Shown here piece after piece: positions 1-12,451 of a stretch of DNA of 64,000 nucleotides. The notes beneath the pieces are model-generated. The model had not been told where the DNA came from. It worked only from the letters and a program-made list of their open reading frames with translations, and did no database searches. Origin of the DNA: Euryodendron excelsum (Eukaryota; Streptophyta; Magnoliopsida; Ericales; Pentaphylacaceae); the NCBI GenBank assembly GCA_033060915.1, contig CM065379.1:25032818-25096817 (forward strand), given 5' to 3'. Position 1 is the first letter of the stretch. Each line of letters begins with the position of its first letter. A program made the position numbers and the translations under genes.

Positions 1-759
1 AGTGTTTTCGTCACTCTAACGGTATGTGATGAGTTGATTTCCAAAAGTATGTCTTCCTTTAGTAAACGTGTCACAGTCAAGAGGCGAGGAAAATCCCGTG
101 ACATAGGGGTTTTGTTGGCAATTTCCAATGTCGACCTAATTACGAGTGTTTCTGCCACTTTGACAGTTGTAATGTTTGTGAGTGTTTTCGCCACTCTGAC
201 CATGTGTGTTCATTCTGAAGACTGCTTGATCTCAGGAAATTATTAGATGGACTTATCGTCTGAGGAATCAGCTTTCTCAAAAGACGTGCTGAATAACGAA
301 TATTCTATATTGGCGGGCTAGTAGGCGCCAAAAGTGAACCGTTCTACCATCTCAGGGACTTAGGTTCAGTCCCGATCGACAAGTTTGAAGGGACTTATTG
401 TTCAAAGGATTTTTATCGATAAACGTGCCAGACTGGATGGACTCACTGTTTGAGGGACCACCTTTTTCAAAAGACATGCCGATTTGAGTTTGATTGGTCT
501 AGACTGGAATTGAAACTAAAATTGAGATTGAAATAGGGACTTACCGTCTTTAGGAAGACATGTCGGCTGGGAATGGACTGAGCAATGTCGTAAAGACATT
601 TTAGTCATTTTGCCTCTATTGGGCCCAACGGGCCATAGAGCGATTGATTGATTGGATGGAGTCTGGAAAATTGATTTGGACTTGAATATTTTGTGTCAAT
701 TTGAATATAAGTTCAGTCGGACTGAAGATTGCCAAGCGGGCAAAAATGGGCTGCTTACA
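1..759 (-). mobile_element. L0: partial Ogre-like LTR (5' end of U3), cut by window edge
   Basis: On the minus strand this begins with the family's LTR start TGTAAGCA at 759 and reads through U3 until the window edge. It carries the U3 motif GAGTGTTT(T/C)NNCCACTC in repeated form and matches the starts of L6 (62336) and E2's LTR (58637), so it belongs with the P-type U3 group. The base after the LTR begins the gag remnant of E1, which lies on the opposite strand. L0 is therefore an insertion into E1 and not one of its own LTRs. The expected 5-bp duplication on the right is ATTGG (760-764); its partner is outside the window. Confidence 0.8.
34..246 (+). other. Antisense U3 open frame, 70 codons, shared by three LTR copies
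   Basis: This short frame lies antisense to the LTR. The same frame, ending at the same place, is open in two other copies: 57820-58119 (+) and 62812-63075 (-). All three contain a repeated stretch of the form SVSATLTV, encoded by tandem U3 repeats. No known domain is recognisable. It may only reflect shared repeat sequence, and a functional protein is not claimed. Confidence 0.25.
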
Positions 760-1424
760 ATTGGCTTTGATGATGATGACCCGGGGAGAAAAATAGAGCT
801 TTAAGAGATATGCACTGAGATGGAGAGATGCTACCGCCTAGGTCAACCCACCATTAGTCAAGAAGAAATACGTCCAGGTATTTGTGAACACTTTTTAAGG
901 GCTGTATTATGAAATACTCTGTCTGACTATTGGAAAAAGCTTCTCCGAGATGATAATGCAAGGAAAGATGATTGAAAACAGGCTTAAAACGAGAAGAATC
1001 ACGGATCCTTATTCTAAAACTAGGGAAAGTTTCTCAACCACTACAAAAAGGAAGGCGAAATGTCTACCATCTTATCGACTCAACAGCCATAGTATTTCTT
1101 GCAGTATCAACCTCAACCACCACCTCCTGTTCGTGCCGTCAACATACCAGTCACTACTATTCAGGCACTCGCCCTCGCACTAGGTGTGGTGCGGCCATAC
1201 TTCAACCCTAATAGGCCTAACCGATGGAATCGGGTCTTCACTCACCTGGCTTGCACTTAGACTGAAGCTTACTATGAACTCTTAAAAGCTAAGCATTTAA
1301 ACCCCATACATGCTCGGCTTTTACCAAGTCTATTGCCACCTACCTTTAATCCGACTCTTACCTATGAATATCACTCTATAAGACAAGGGCATGACACTGA
1401 AAGTTGCTTCTCCCTAAAGCACAA
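760..1424 (+). pseudogene. gag remnant of Tat/Ogre-like element E1, part 1
   Basis: Read in broken frames, this stretch resembles the Gag of Tat/Ogre retrotransposons. A capsid-like part contains segments such as VFVNTF and GKSFSEMIMQGKMIENRLKT (about 870-990). It ends with the Gag motif YEYHSIRQGHDTESCFSLKH (1363-1422), the usual Y/C-x-Y-H...GH-(D/S)-TE-x-C...LK pattern of this lineage. The reading stops inside the motif because solo LTR L1 was inserted at 1424/1425; it resumes as KIRDLIN at 11478 on the far side. Stops and frameshifts show it is dead. Gag forms the particle that packages element RNA. The lineage call rests on motif memory and not on a search. Confidence 0.75.
1420..1424. 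repeat. Target site duplication of L1 (left, CACAA)
   Basis: The partner is CATAA at 11476-11480. In gag codon context (AAG CAC AAG ATT) the duplicated bases sit exactly where the reading frame is interrupted. This confirms the insertion and shows one C-to-T change after it. Confidence 0.85.
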
Positions 1425-3242
1425 TGTCGCGCCCTAATTTTTTGCACTATAAAAATATGGGAAACACGGGGTACTCTCTCATTAGAACTTATCCTTCTAT
1501 AAGGACGAGTGTAACTAGGTTTGAACTTGAAATTAAACAAGGACTTTCGAAAAAAAATTGGAGTCGGCACCTAACATGATTAAAGATGTGCTAGGTCACA
1601 CAAAAACTAAGTGTAATCCGATAACTAAATTTAGATTTTTGAAAAATATTTGAAAACTTCCTCTTGAGAGGGGGTTTTAAGAAAACGGGTTGTTTGGTAA
1701 CCTTTGGAAGAATTTAAGCCCTTTTTGAAAATAACTCTATCTTGGTCTTATGAAAATAGTGATTCAAGGTTCGGAGGTTGGTTACATGTAAGGAAGACAT
1801 CCTAAGATTATCACCCTACCCCGCTCTTTCGGTACCTAGATATCTAATCACCCTTGGTTCACTCACTTGAATAACCCATTACGAATATGCACATTAGAAT
1901 TTTGAAAAATGGTTTGGTCATCACTTTTGGGATGAGATAATGTAACGATGCAAGTTTTAAAAGACTTGAAAGGATTGAATTTGAAAAAAGGCTTTTGAAA
2001 ATAATTTAGAATCCACAACATTTTTGAAAAGGAGATTTGACTTAAAATTGAGTTATGACCGCACCTATTTGAAGGTTGTCTACATATCTTATTTGGCGAG
2101 AATCAAGTCATTCGTAGTTCAAGCAAAAACCCGATAGAAAATAGGTGCATTGAGGTCATTGAAAAACACATTGGGGTCTAGTTTTGAAAAGTAGGCACAT
2201 TAGGGTCTTTGAAAAACTTTGAAGATGCATTGAAGTCTTTAGAAAGTTTTTTAAGACACTTTGAGATTTTTAGAAAAGAGAACTTGAGAATTTATTAAAA
2301 TGTTTTTGAAATAGGACTTGGGATACTTGAAGCGTTTTTTAAATTGAGTTTGAACGTTTTTAAAATTAACTCAAGAGAGTTTTGAAATGTTTTTGAAATA
2401 ACTCAACAGAGTTTTGAAAGTGCTTTGAAACAACTCAAGCGAGTTTTGAAAAAGTTTTGAAATAACTCAAGGGGGTTTTGAAAATATTTTGAAACAACTC
2501 AAGGGAGTTTTGAAAATGTTTTGAAGTCTTGTTTTGAAAACTTTAGAGGTAGAGTTTGGATTTGAAATGCTCTTGTGAACTTGTCTTCGAAAAGCTTTGG
2601 GAAGTAGTTTTTCAATACCTTATGAAAGGTATGTTTAATATTTCACCAACTTTAAGAGGTTAGTTATTGAAGAGCTAAACTCCTTTAGGGCTATAAGTTT
2701 TGAAAACATGTTTGAAAAAGAGGCTAAAGACTTCCCTTTGATTTTTAAAACTCTAGGATTATAAAACCCTTCTTGAATATCTCACTTATACTTAAACAAT
2801 CCTAATCATGGAATGATTAGAGTTGCTTAAAAAATGTGATGTTTAAAAAACACTTTTGAAAAAGGTTTTTGAAAAGTATTCAGGGTTCGACACGCTATAT
2901 GGACCTTAGAAGGTCACCCTTGATGTATCACTTTCTATGAGGAAATCTTAACCATGAGAGGGTTAAGATCACATTAGAGTTGTGAGTTTTAAAATTACTT
3001 TTGAAAATAGCTTGTGGAAATGGTAAGTGTCTAATCACTTTTGTCAAGACAAGTTTAAGAGAATTCTTGAAAATATTTTGGAATAGGGTATGGAAGAATT
3101 AGAAAAGACTTTTGAATTGATTTTTGAAAACTTAAGAGATAGGATCTTTTTGAATATTTGCCATGCAAACGATTTTTGTAATTGAAAAATGGTTTGAAAG
3201 AAGTTTGAAATTGGAGTCTTTAAATCTTTCTAACCATGGTTG

Positions 3243-3500
3243 GAATGACCTAAGGTTAACTAACTTGGGTTAGGTTGAACTAGGATTGGATTGACCTTGG
3301 GTTAACCAACCAAAGTTAGGTTAACCTAGGGTTGGATTGAACTAGGGTTAATTAACTAAGGTTAGGTTATCCTAGAGTTAAGGGGACTTAGGGTTACTAA
3401 CTAAGGTTAGGTTAACCTAGGGTTTAGTTGAACTTGGGTTAACTAACTTGGGTTATGTTAACCTAAGCTAAGACAACTAGGGTCAAGTTAACCTAGGGTT
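3243..3500 (-). repeat. Telomere-like GGTTAACCTAGGGTT array in L1 U5
   Basis: About ten degenerate units of roughly 25-35 bp are built from ACCTAGGGTT and GGTTAACTAACTAAGG. The unit resembles, but is not, the plant telomere heptamer (CCCTAAA). Equivalent arrays occur in every T-type LTR here: 20640-20830, 36770-36960, 40285-40575 and 55830-56085. Confidence 0.8.
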
Positions 3501-4479
3501 GGAAGGTGGTTTTGAAAAGTGATTTTGAACTAGAGTTTAGACCTAGTGGTTTTGCAAAGGTAGTTTAATGCATGAATTTTGAAAAGGGGTTCTAGAAACC
3601 ATAACATTTTGTGACGGATTTGGAAAACAACTCTAAAGAGTTCAATGAATTTTTAAAAAGATCTTTGCATGAAAATAAGCTCTAATCAAGTGTATGGTTT
3701 ATATATTTGATATTTGGAAACCACTTCAAGGAGGGTTTCATTAGGACCATTATAACCACTAACTTAAAGAGAGCAAAACTTTTGAAAATCAACATGTAAT
3801 AGTGGTTTTAGAAAACCATTTTTTATGCAAAATAAAGAGAATGAATTTTTAAAAACTCTCTTGGAGAGGGTTATTTTGAAAACCACTTTTGAGGTAGGGC
3901 TCCTATGGTCAATAAAATAGGAGACCACTCAAGAAAAGGTTCCATGAGGATTACTTCAACCACAAAACTCAAGAGAGCTGTCACGCTCAGATTTTTTGCA
4001 CTCGAGGAATACACACACAAGCGGGAAAAATATTATACTCTCATTAGAACTCATCCTCCTAAAAGAATGAGTGCGACTAGGTTTGAATTGAAAATTGATT
4101 TAAATAAAGGGCTTTTGAAAAAAGTTTAGAGTCACCACCTAACTTGAATAAGGTGAGTTAGGTCACCTAAAAACTAAGCATAATCCGAAGACTACACTTA
4201 AGGTTTTTAGAAAACGATTTTGGAAAACATCCTCAAGAGAGGGTTTTTAAAAAAACAGGTTGTTTGGCTACCTTTAGAAAACATTTAAGCCTTTTTTGAA
4301 AATAAACTCCATTTTTCTCTTTCAAAAACATTTATCCTAGGTTCGGAGGTTGGTTACGTGTAAGGAAGACGGACTAAGCCATCACCCTACCCCCCCTTGC
4401 GGTATCTACATGTCTATTTACCCTAAATTCACCTATGAGAGTCTTCAACCAACAAATGTCCAATCCTATTTACTTTAGA

Positions 4480-6180
4480 AAATAATGTCTTAAGAGACAT
4501 GATGCATGATATGTAAGTGTAAGAAAAGAAAATTGGAAATTAGATTTGAAAAAAAATTGATTTGATTTAAAAAGAGCTTTGAAAAGATAGATTTGAAATT
4601 GGAAAGTTTTAGAAACTGGAAATAGAGATTTGGAAATAGAAATTTGGAATTGGAAGTTTGAAATAGATCATGGAATTAGAAACTTGAAGAAGATTGTAGA
4701 ATTGGAGATTTGAAAAAAGTTGTGACCGCACCCATAAGGGTTGCCTACGTATCTTTTTGGAAAAATCAGGTCAGTCGTAGTTCGGATAAGAGTCTGATAG
4801 AAAATAGAAGGTTCAATATGAAAGAAGAAGCTGAATTGGAATTTGGATTTGATTTTAAATTTAGAATAGAGGATTGGAAATTGGAATTGAAGGATTAGGA
4901 AATTGCTTTGGAAAGATAGAAATTGGAAGAGGGATTGGAGTTATTTTTGGAAAGATTGAGATTTAGGAAACCTAGATTTAGGAAGTTAGGATTTAGGAAG
5001 GACTCGAGGTTTAGGAAAAATTTGACTCGAATGTTTGACTTGGAAGATTAGGAAATATTGGATTTAGGAAAGATTCAAATTAGGAAAGGTTTGAATTAGG
5101 AAATGTTGCATTTTAAGAAAGTTTTGAATTAGTAAATTTTTTATTTAGGAAAGTTTTGAAATAGGAAAGTTTCATTTTAAGAAAGTATTGAAATTGGAAA
5201 GTTTATAATTTAGAAGGTGTTTGATTTGGAAATATTTGAAGTTTAGGAAAGTTTAGAATTTTAGAAGGATTCAAAGTTTGAGTTTTATAAAACACTTGAA
5301 GATAGGAAAGGTTTTGAATTTAAGAAGTGTTTGAAAACTTAGATTTGGAAAGGGACAGAATTAAGAAATGTTTGAAAGCTTAAAGTTTAAGGAATGATTT
5401 AAAAGTTTAAGTTTAGGAAACTTAAGGTTTAGGAAAGTTCGAGATTAGGAAGGATTTGAATTAGGAAATGGTTGAATTAGGAGGGCTTGAGATTCCTATT
5501 TCCTAAACAAGAGATTGGATTTTGTTTCTAAAAGATGTGTTTTGATTTTGTTTCCAAAAATGGAGGATAGAATCTAGTTTTCTAAATGGGAGATTGGATT
5601 TGGTTGCCTAAAGAGAAGATTGGATTTGACATGTATTTGGAATGTGAAGTTTTAGAAACCCTAAATTTGGAAGTCTATAGTTTTGACGTAGAAAATAGGT
5701 TTTGAAAATCTAGGTTTTAAGGTAAGATTGAAAATCATGTTTTTGGTAAGAAAACTAGGGTTTCCTAATCGTTGGCTCTAGGGCGTAATTTGGATTTCAA
5801 GAAAAGAGATTTTTGAAAAGTGAGTTTTTAGAAAGAGAGATTTTGAAGAGAGAGTTTTTAGAAAGTGAATTTGAAAAGAGAGAGTTTTTTAAAGGGGATT
5901 TTTGGAAGGAAATTGTTGGAAAGAGTTTTTAGGAAAGAGATTTAAGGAGAGAGTTTTCTAAGAAGGAAACCTAGGAGTGTTTTTAGGAAAAGAATTTTGA
6001 AGATAACTTTTTGGAAAGAAGTTTAAAAAGAAGTTTTGAAAAATAGATTTTTGAAGGGGGTTTTTGTAAGCAATCTTGGAAAGGAAATTTGAAGAGGAGA
6101 TTGAAAAGAGTTTTTTAGAAAGTGTATTGGAAAAGAGGTTTTTATAAAGAAAGATTTGAAAAGAGAGAGTTTAGAAAGTT
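4480..6180 (+). repeat. Purine-rich degenerate array in L2 U5
   Basis: About 1.7 kb of strongly A/G-rich sequence is made of variants of TAGGAAAGTTTGAATT and GAAAAGAGAGTTTTTAGAAA. Apparent short reading frames in it come from composition. The same array occurs in L5 at 46840-48600 and, shorter, in E2's LTR at 32110-32700. Confidence 0.8.
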
Positions 6181-7070
6181 CATAAAAATATCTCACTTTC
6201 CTAAAGCGATTCTAACCATAAGAAAGCTAGAACCACTTTAGGATAGTGGTTTTAAAAACAACAATGATTTGAAAATATGGACCATATTGGTCACTTTAAA
6301 TGTAACATTTTCCTAAAGCAACCCTAGCCATGAAAATGTTGAATCACCCTAGGATTGTGATTTTGAAAACAAGTTTTGATGCAAGTTTGAAAACAATTTT
6401 GATGCAAACTTTTGAAAACGAGTTTGAAAACGAATTTTAGAAGAATGCAAGATCATGACATGCACAATGCAAGTTGGGGTCATGAACATATAAAGTTAAA
6501 GGCTTCACCACATAATCAAGAGGGCCGAACCCACGTGGTCTCCAGTTAGACTAAAAGAAAGCCCCTAACACGGTGATTCTCCAATAACCTAATCCTACAC
6601 ATGGACCGGGAAGTTCCTTGTTTCAAGTATGCAAGAAAGGGGGGAAGAAGATGGGGGATTAAAATAGAAGAAAACTCAAGTGGGTTAAGACAGAGAAGAG
6701 AGATGGAAAATGCGTAAACTTAAAGAGAAAGGCTACCTTGTGTCTTATTTATTTTGCTCTGCTTTGTGCGCTTTGCTTTGCTTGTCTTGCTTCGGTCTTC
6801 ACTTCAATCTTCGAGAGTTTATCTTCGATCTTCAAAGCTTCATAGTTGCAGCAATCCAAGTCTTCAATGGAGGGTTTGAGGCTAGTATATGAGTGTATGT
6901 GAGTGTATATGAGTGTATATGAGTGTATAGAAGGCTAGAGTTTGTGTATAGAGGCTAGGGTTTGAAAAACCTGAAGAAGCTAGGGTTTAGGGAGGCTACG
7001 AGCTCTGTATATCAAAGAATAAGGTTTTTGATTGAGTTTGTGGACCTCTTTCACGCTGGAGGAGGCTTTG

Positions 7071-7080
7071 TATTTATAGA
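7071..7080 (-). promoter_or_regulatory. TATA box of L2 U3
   Basis: Minus-strand TCTATAAATA sits at the position where every better-preserved LTR of the family has TATAAATA (19071, 35493, 39027, 54560). It marks the likely U3/R boundary just downstream. Confidence 0.7.
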
Positions 7081-10000
7081 GAGAGGATAGACATAGCACT
7101 TGTTGCAGTGGCACCAGGCCAAAAAGCCTTCTGGCGCCACTCCTGGCCAAATATTGGTGGCGCCAGCCACTTAGGAAAGTTTTAAGGTCGGCAAGCAATG
7201 TATCTTGAGAAGATTTGGACTCATGTATTAGTGACTGTCATGCAATTTTTAGCCTGCCTTCACTAGGAGTGGCTTCGAAAGGTTCGGGAAAGATCTAAGC
7301 GATCGGGAATGACCTAGAAGGCTGAAAAGGGATAGGACACCTTAGAATAGAGTCCTAGAGGTAATGGGCTTGAAAAAGAATATCAGGGTTTGTCAGAAGG
7401 GTTAACCGGGCCATTAGGGACAAAACGGTCAATCGGGCAAGAAAGTTACCAAGACGGAGTCGGAATATCCCAGAAGAAGACTCGAGATTTGGAAACATTA
7501 GTTAGAATGTTCCCAAAGGCTGCCGGTTTGATACCCAAAGCCGGTGTGGTCGGAAAAGGCAACCGGCCTACCAGGGGCAAAACGGTCATTTTGCACCGGG
7601 TTTGCCAGAATTGACTTGGAATGATCTAGAAAGATAATGGAAGGTCAAGAATACTATAAAAATTATTCTCAGGAGGTTACCAATTTGATACCCAGAGCCG
7701 GTGTGGTCCCTAGGGCGTTCAGATACCTAGGCGCAAAATGGTCATATTGACTGAAAAGTCTCGGAATTGGCCTGAAACTGGCTACAACGCACGTAATCAT
7801 GCCGGATTGCTTTTAGGACAATCTTGGAAGGGTGGACTTACCGTTCTAAGGATATAGGTATTTTCTTGAGAAACATGCCAGAAAATGGCCCTAGGGCAGT
7901 TTGGTCATTTTTTACCGGAGTGGGCTAGCGGGCACTGGTGTTAACTTAGGTTTTGAGTGTTTCCGCCATTCTTACAGCAGTCTCATGATACAGGAGTTTG
8001 TTGGCAATTCCCTAAATTGACCTATTTGCGAGTATTTTCGCTACTCTAACGGTTCGCGATGTTTGCGAGTACTTCCACTACTCTGACGGTTCGCGATCAT
8101 TCCTGAGACTGCCTGATCTCGGGAAGTTGCTAAAGGGACTTAGCGCCTGAGAAATTAACTTTCTCAAAAGGCGTGCCGAAATAGACATTTCTGCATTAGT
8201 GGGCTAACGGGCGCCAAAGATAGACGGTTCTACCATCTAGGGGACTTGGAGTCTCGTCCCGGTAAACAATTTTGAAGGGACTTACCGTTCTGAAGAAACT
8301 TTCTTCATAAAATGTGCTGAAAAAGGATAGATTTACCGTCTCGAGGAATCAACTTTCTCGAGAGAGGGATTAGAATTGGACTGGAAAAGGGGACTTGCCG
8401 TCTTCAGGAAGACGCACCTACGGGATTGGACTGAACAACGCCCACAAGGGCATTTGGATTATTTTGCCTCTATTTGGGCCTAGTGGGCCCGTGAAGCGAC
8501 GAATGACTCGATTAGGACTATAATTCTAGAATATGTCCATATTGACTTAAACTCAAGTCAGGACAGACTGGAGATTGTTGAGCGGACAAAAATGGGGTGC
8601 TTACAAGAGTAAAGCTTTAAAAATCATATAGAAAGAGAGAGTTCGAAAACCATTTTAACAATAATGAAGACAAATGCCCTTTTAAAAACCTCTCTTGAAG
8701 AGAGTTGTTTTGAAAACCACCCTTAGGGTAAAAAAGAACGACTTTAATGAACTAGGGTTCATATAATAAATATAATAGGAAAACCACTCAAGAGAGGGTT
8801 CCAAGGGACTATTTCAACCACAAAGCTCAAGAGAGTAGAATTTTAAAAATCAATATAAAGGAGAAGGGTTTGAAAGCCGCTTTTACGTAACATGAAATGT
8901 AAAGAAATACAAGTATGCAAAATATAGGTTAGGAGGCTAATGGAGAGCTTTCTAGAATATGAAAACTTAGGGTTTCATCTTAGACTTTAAGGAATCAACT
9001 TTTAGTAATTTTAAAAAAATATATTTTTACAAGGATTTAAGAGAAGCATGAAGATGACAAAAGTAATAACAAAGCAAAGCATGCAATCCATGAATATAAG
9101 AACCATATGTAAAGGGGGTCATGACGTCATACAAGGCTAAGAAGCCATACCATATGACAAGGTGCTCCAAGGTCATACCATCTCAAAGTAGCCTTGTGAG
9201 AGATCCCCCTATACAATGGCTCCCACAAACTTTCCTCTAGGCATGACTTGGGAACTCTCTTGTTCCAAGCATGCAACAAAGGGGGTAAAAGATGAGGAAT
9301 AAAATAGAGAATAGTCTAAGTAGGCTAGGAGAGAGAAGAGAATAGTGGGGGTAACAAATTGTAAATAGAAATATTACGTTGTCTTCATAACTTCTTCAAG
9401 CTTTAATAGAGAGCTTTGCTTGGTATTTCAAAGGTCTTCAATAGCCTTGAAGTGGGCTGGAAATGGCTTGAGTCTTGCTTTAGAGGCTTTAGGGATGAGG
9501 TGTATAGGCTTAAGGTGGGTGGAATCTAGCTTAGATGCTTGAAAGGTTGAAAAAGGTGGAGTATTTAGGATTTTTTTAGGTTTTAGGAGTGTTTTAGTGG
9601 GGCTTTGCCATTGTTTTCAGCTCTAGAATACGTAGGAGGGTGGCCTAATATATGTAGGCAATGTTCTGGGAGCTAGTGCATGTACTACATGTGCCTAGGC
9701 AATTTTTGCCTTGGCCTATGTAGCACATGCACCAGTACTGTTCCAGTGGTTGAATGTCATGTGGCACTCTCTGTATTGACTCAACTTGAGGAGTAAGCAA
9801 AGTTTTGATCGATATGATCACAATCTGGACACATGTAGCATATGCTCCACCACCGAAAAATTTTTTGTTAACTTTGCCTCGATAATTGTGCAATCCGAAA
9901 AAGATTCAAGAAAATTGATCGCGTTCACGATGCTCTCCTTTTGTTTCTCAAGAACCGAGAACTTTCAGGGAGATTCAAAGGTGTTCGAAAGAGTGAGATA

Positions 10001-11475
10001 TCATATCAAAAAGCGTGTACAAAAATAAACTTTTTCATAGCATTTGTGATACGCTCTGTGGATGTTCAAAAGTAATGGTTTTTGGGCCACGTGATCAGGG
10101 CCTCCGGGGGATGATCTCTCTAATCGGATCATACCGATGTAAAGTGCTTTGGAAATACTTTTGAAAATTTGCTAATTTACGCATTTCTTAAGTCATCTAA
10201 TGGTGCGTTATAATTAGAGAATCGAAGAAACAGACAACCCAAGCTAAGCGTCAGTGAGATGCTCTAGGAATTTTTGAAAATGGCAATTTTTGAGCTAAGT
10301 GCTCGGTGGCTTCAGAAAGTGATCTATTCATTTGAGTCGTATTGATGGAAAGACTTATGGATGGGCTTCTAAAATTCTCTAATTTACACATTTCTCAAGT
10401 CATTTGACGGTGTGTTATAATCAGAGAATTGAGAGAAAAGACAACCTTAGTAGAGTATCTACGAGACACTCTAGGGGACTTTCTTTGACTTGAAAGTGTT
10501 TAGAGTCATGGGACTCACCTTGGATTGGACATAGGCGTAGAATAGGGTATGCCGGCATGTACCTAGTGCTGGTGTGATTTCGAGGGCACACTTAGGCCAC
10601 CAGGAATAAAATGGTTATTATGACAAGAATTAGTTAGAAAGAGTTAGGATGGATTGGAGTGGCATATTAATCATGCCAGACTATTTGGGAACATTCCTAG
10701 AAGGTGTACTTATCGTCTGGAGGGATTTGTGTTGTGCTGGTGTGCCTAGGGGTAAAACGATCATTTTAACCGGAGTTAACTAGAACGGGACTAGAATTGA
10801 TCAGGATGACATATTAAGTATGCCTAATTGCCTAAAGACATTTTGGAAATGTGGACTTACCATCTTGAGGGATTTTGAACTTTCTCAAAGACGTGCCTGG
10901 AGGCCTAAGGAGCAAGTTTGTTCATTTTTCACCGAGTCAGGCTAGTAGACACCGGTGTTGACCTAGGTGTTGGTTCTTGAGATCGCCTGGTCTCGAAAGC
11001 TACCTGTGCAGTGTTGGTCCATGAGACCGCCTAGTCTTGGAGAGCTACCTGTAGGGTGGTATTGGTTCCTAAGATCGCCTGGTCTCATAAAGTTACCTAC
11101 AAGGTGGTGTTAGTCCCCAAGATTGCTTGATCTCGGAGAGCTACCAAATAACAGACATTCTATATTAGCGGGCTAGTGGGCACCAAAAGTGAATATCTGA
11201 AATTTGATAAGGTGTTGGTAGCCGAGATCGCTCGATCTAGAGAAGCTACCTGGATGGCGTTGGTTCCCAAGACCTCCCGATCTCAAAAAGCTGCCTGGAG
11301 TGCCTAAGGGTAATATGGTTTTTTGGCTTCAATTGGGTCCTACGGGCCCAAGAAGCAACCAATTGACTGGACTAAAATTTGAAAAGCCAATTTGTGCTTG
11401 ATAGTGTTGTGACATTTTACTAGAAGACTAATGTAGATCGAAAATTATTGAGTGAGCAAAAATAAGGTGCTTACA

Positions 11476-12451
11476 CATAAGATTCGAGATTTGATCAATG
11501 CAAAGGTCCCCACATCCAATGTTACAACAAACCTGCTGCCTGACCACACTATTAACCTAGTCACGGAGGATGAGGCTGACCCAGATGGCATCAATACGAC
11601 TGATTTCTTTCTTGACCAAGACGCATGGGAGATTGAATGGGAAAAAGAAGACTTGCCTATTCCCACGTATTTCTCAATCCTAATGGAGTATAAGATCCTG
11701 CCTTCGAGAACAATAAACACCACTACCAACTCCAAGAAGCACTCGGATATGACCTTGACGTAGAAATGATTTAGATACCTGAGTTAGAAGACAACCCCCA
11801 CGGGTATAGGATTGGTTATCATCCCAACGACCAAGGCGAAATTGCACTGAGTAAGCAAGAGATGGGAAATCTGATCTTCCCAGAGCCACCCTTCATCCCT
11901 AGAGAATGGGGAGAGGAATTCGCACACCTAAAAAATGACGTGATTTCCCTTTTCCTCATTTAAGGTCCTACCGATATCACTGTCTACGATTATGAAACTA
12001 TGGGATGAGAGTCACCGATCTTATAATTCTTAAACCACCATTTGAATTGGATGAGGGCGAGCACAACAACCTATTCACTGAAGCTAATGTCTCTGTGTCA
12101 GAAGAAGAAACTAGGCCAAATAATGATAATGCCTAGATCCTGTATGGAAGACTGGGCAAAGAACCTAAGGAAGCTAATAATATCATGAAATCTGATCCAT
12201 ATCAATCATCTAAGAAGGAAGTGACCAGCCAAGAGAAAAAGAATCCTAAGAAACTACAAGTCATGGGGGGCAACTTAGGCACAGTTGTTGGAGCTGGAGA
12301 GAAAGAGAAAAAAGAAGAAATCCACAACTACACGACAATCACTCACTCCTATAGCGCTAGAGTTGATGCTTTAATTCGCCCTACACAGCTTAACGAAACA
12401 CCTAGCAAATGGAGTGCGGAAAGTGTCGGGGTACTCCCAAAGCCTGTCTGA
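11476..12451 (+). pseudogene. gag remnant of E1, part 2, with conserved C-terminal tail
   Basis: Continues the Gag frame after L1: KIRDLIN followed by a segment like INLVTEDE, typical of the region just after the zinc-finger-like motif in Tat/Ogre Gag. The longest open parts are 11452-11763 and 12185-12451. The reading ends with KWSAESVGVLPKPV and a stop at 12449-12451. The same tail ends two other copies in this window: KWSVKDANVIPKPV at 44126 and MEEAGVVPKPT at 51168. The distance from the Gag motif to this stop is only about 1 kb, and no protease, RT, RNase H or integrase motif is seen. Internal stops (for example near 11763) make it a pseudogene. Confidence 0.65.

Larger units (their letters stand above)
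3979..8605 (-). mobile_element. L2: Ogre-like solo LTR (P type) nested in L1
   Basis: A complete LTR of 4627 bp on the minus strand, from TGTAAGCACCCC at 8605 to GCGTGACA at 3979. Flanks AGAGC (3974-3978) and AGAGT (8606-8610) form a near-perfect 5-bp duplication, and L1 continues on both sides. No PBS adjoins it, so it is a solo LTR. U5 (about 4080-6900) is a long purine-rich stretch of TAGGAAAGTTTGAATT-like units instead of the telomere-like array. The TATA box lies at 7071-7080. Just upstream of it in U3 are GGCGCC-containing inverted repeats (7100-7170). It inserted after L1, giving three levels of nesting with E1. Confidence 0.9.
1425..11475 (-). mobile_element. L1: Ogre-like solo LTR (T type), split by L2
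   Basis: The minus-strand LTR starts TGTAAGCACC at 11475 and ends GGGCGCGACA at 1425. Flanks are CACAA (1420-1424) and CATAA (11476-11480), a 5-bp target duplication with one later mismatch. Joining the flanks restores the gag reading LKH-KIRDLI. No primer binding site lies next to 1425, so this is a solo LTR left after LTR-LTR recombination. Its own length without L2 is about 5.4 kb. U5 holds a telomere-like array at 3243-3500. U3 holds five or six hairpin units at 10970-11290 and eroded 208-bp-type hairpins near 10046, 10253 and 10457. The U3 TATA box is degraded (around 9648). Confidence 0.88.

Noticed and set aside
7390..7614. 74-codon frame antisense to L2 U3, with an equally long homologue at 49806-50030
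   Set aside because: By eye the two proteins are only about half identical although the DNA is clearly more alike, which argues against selection on protein.
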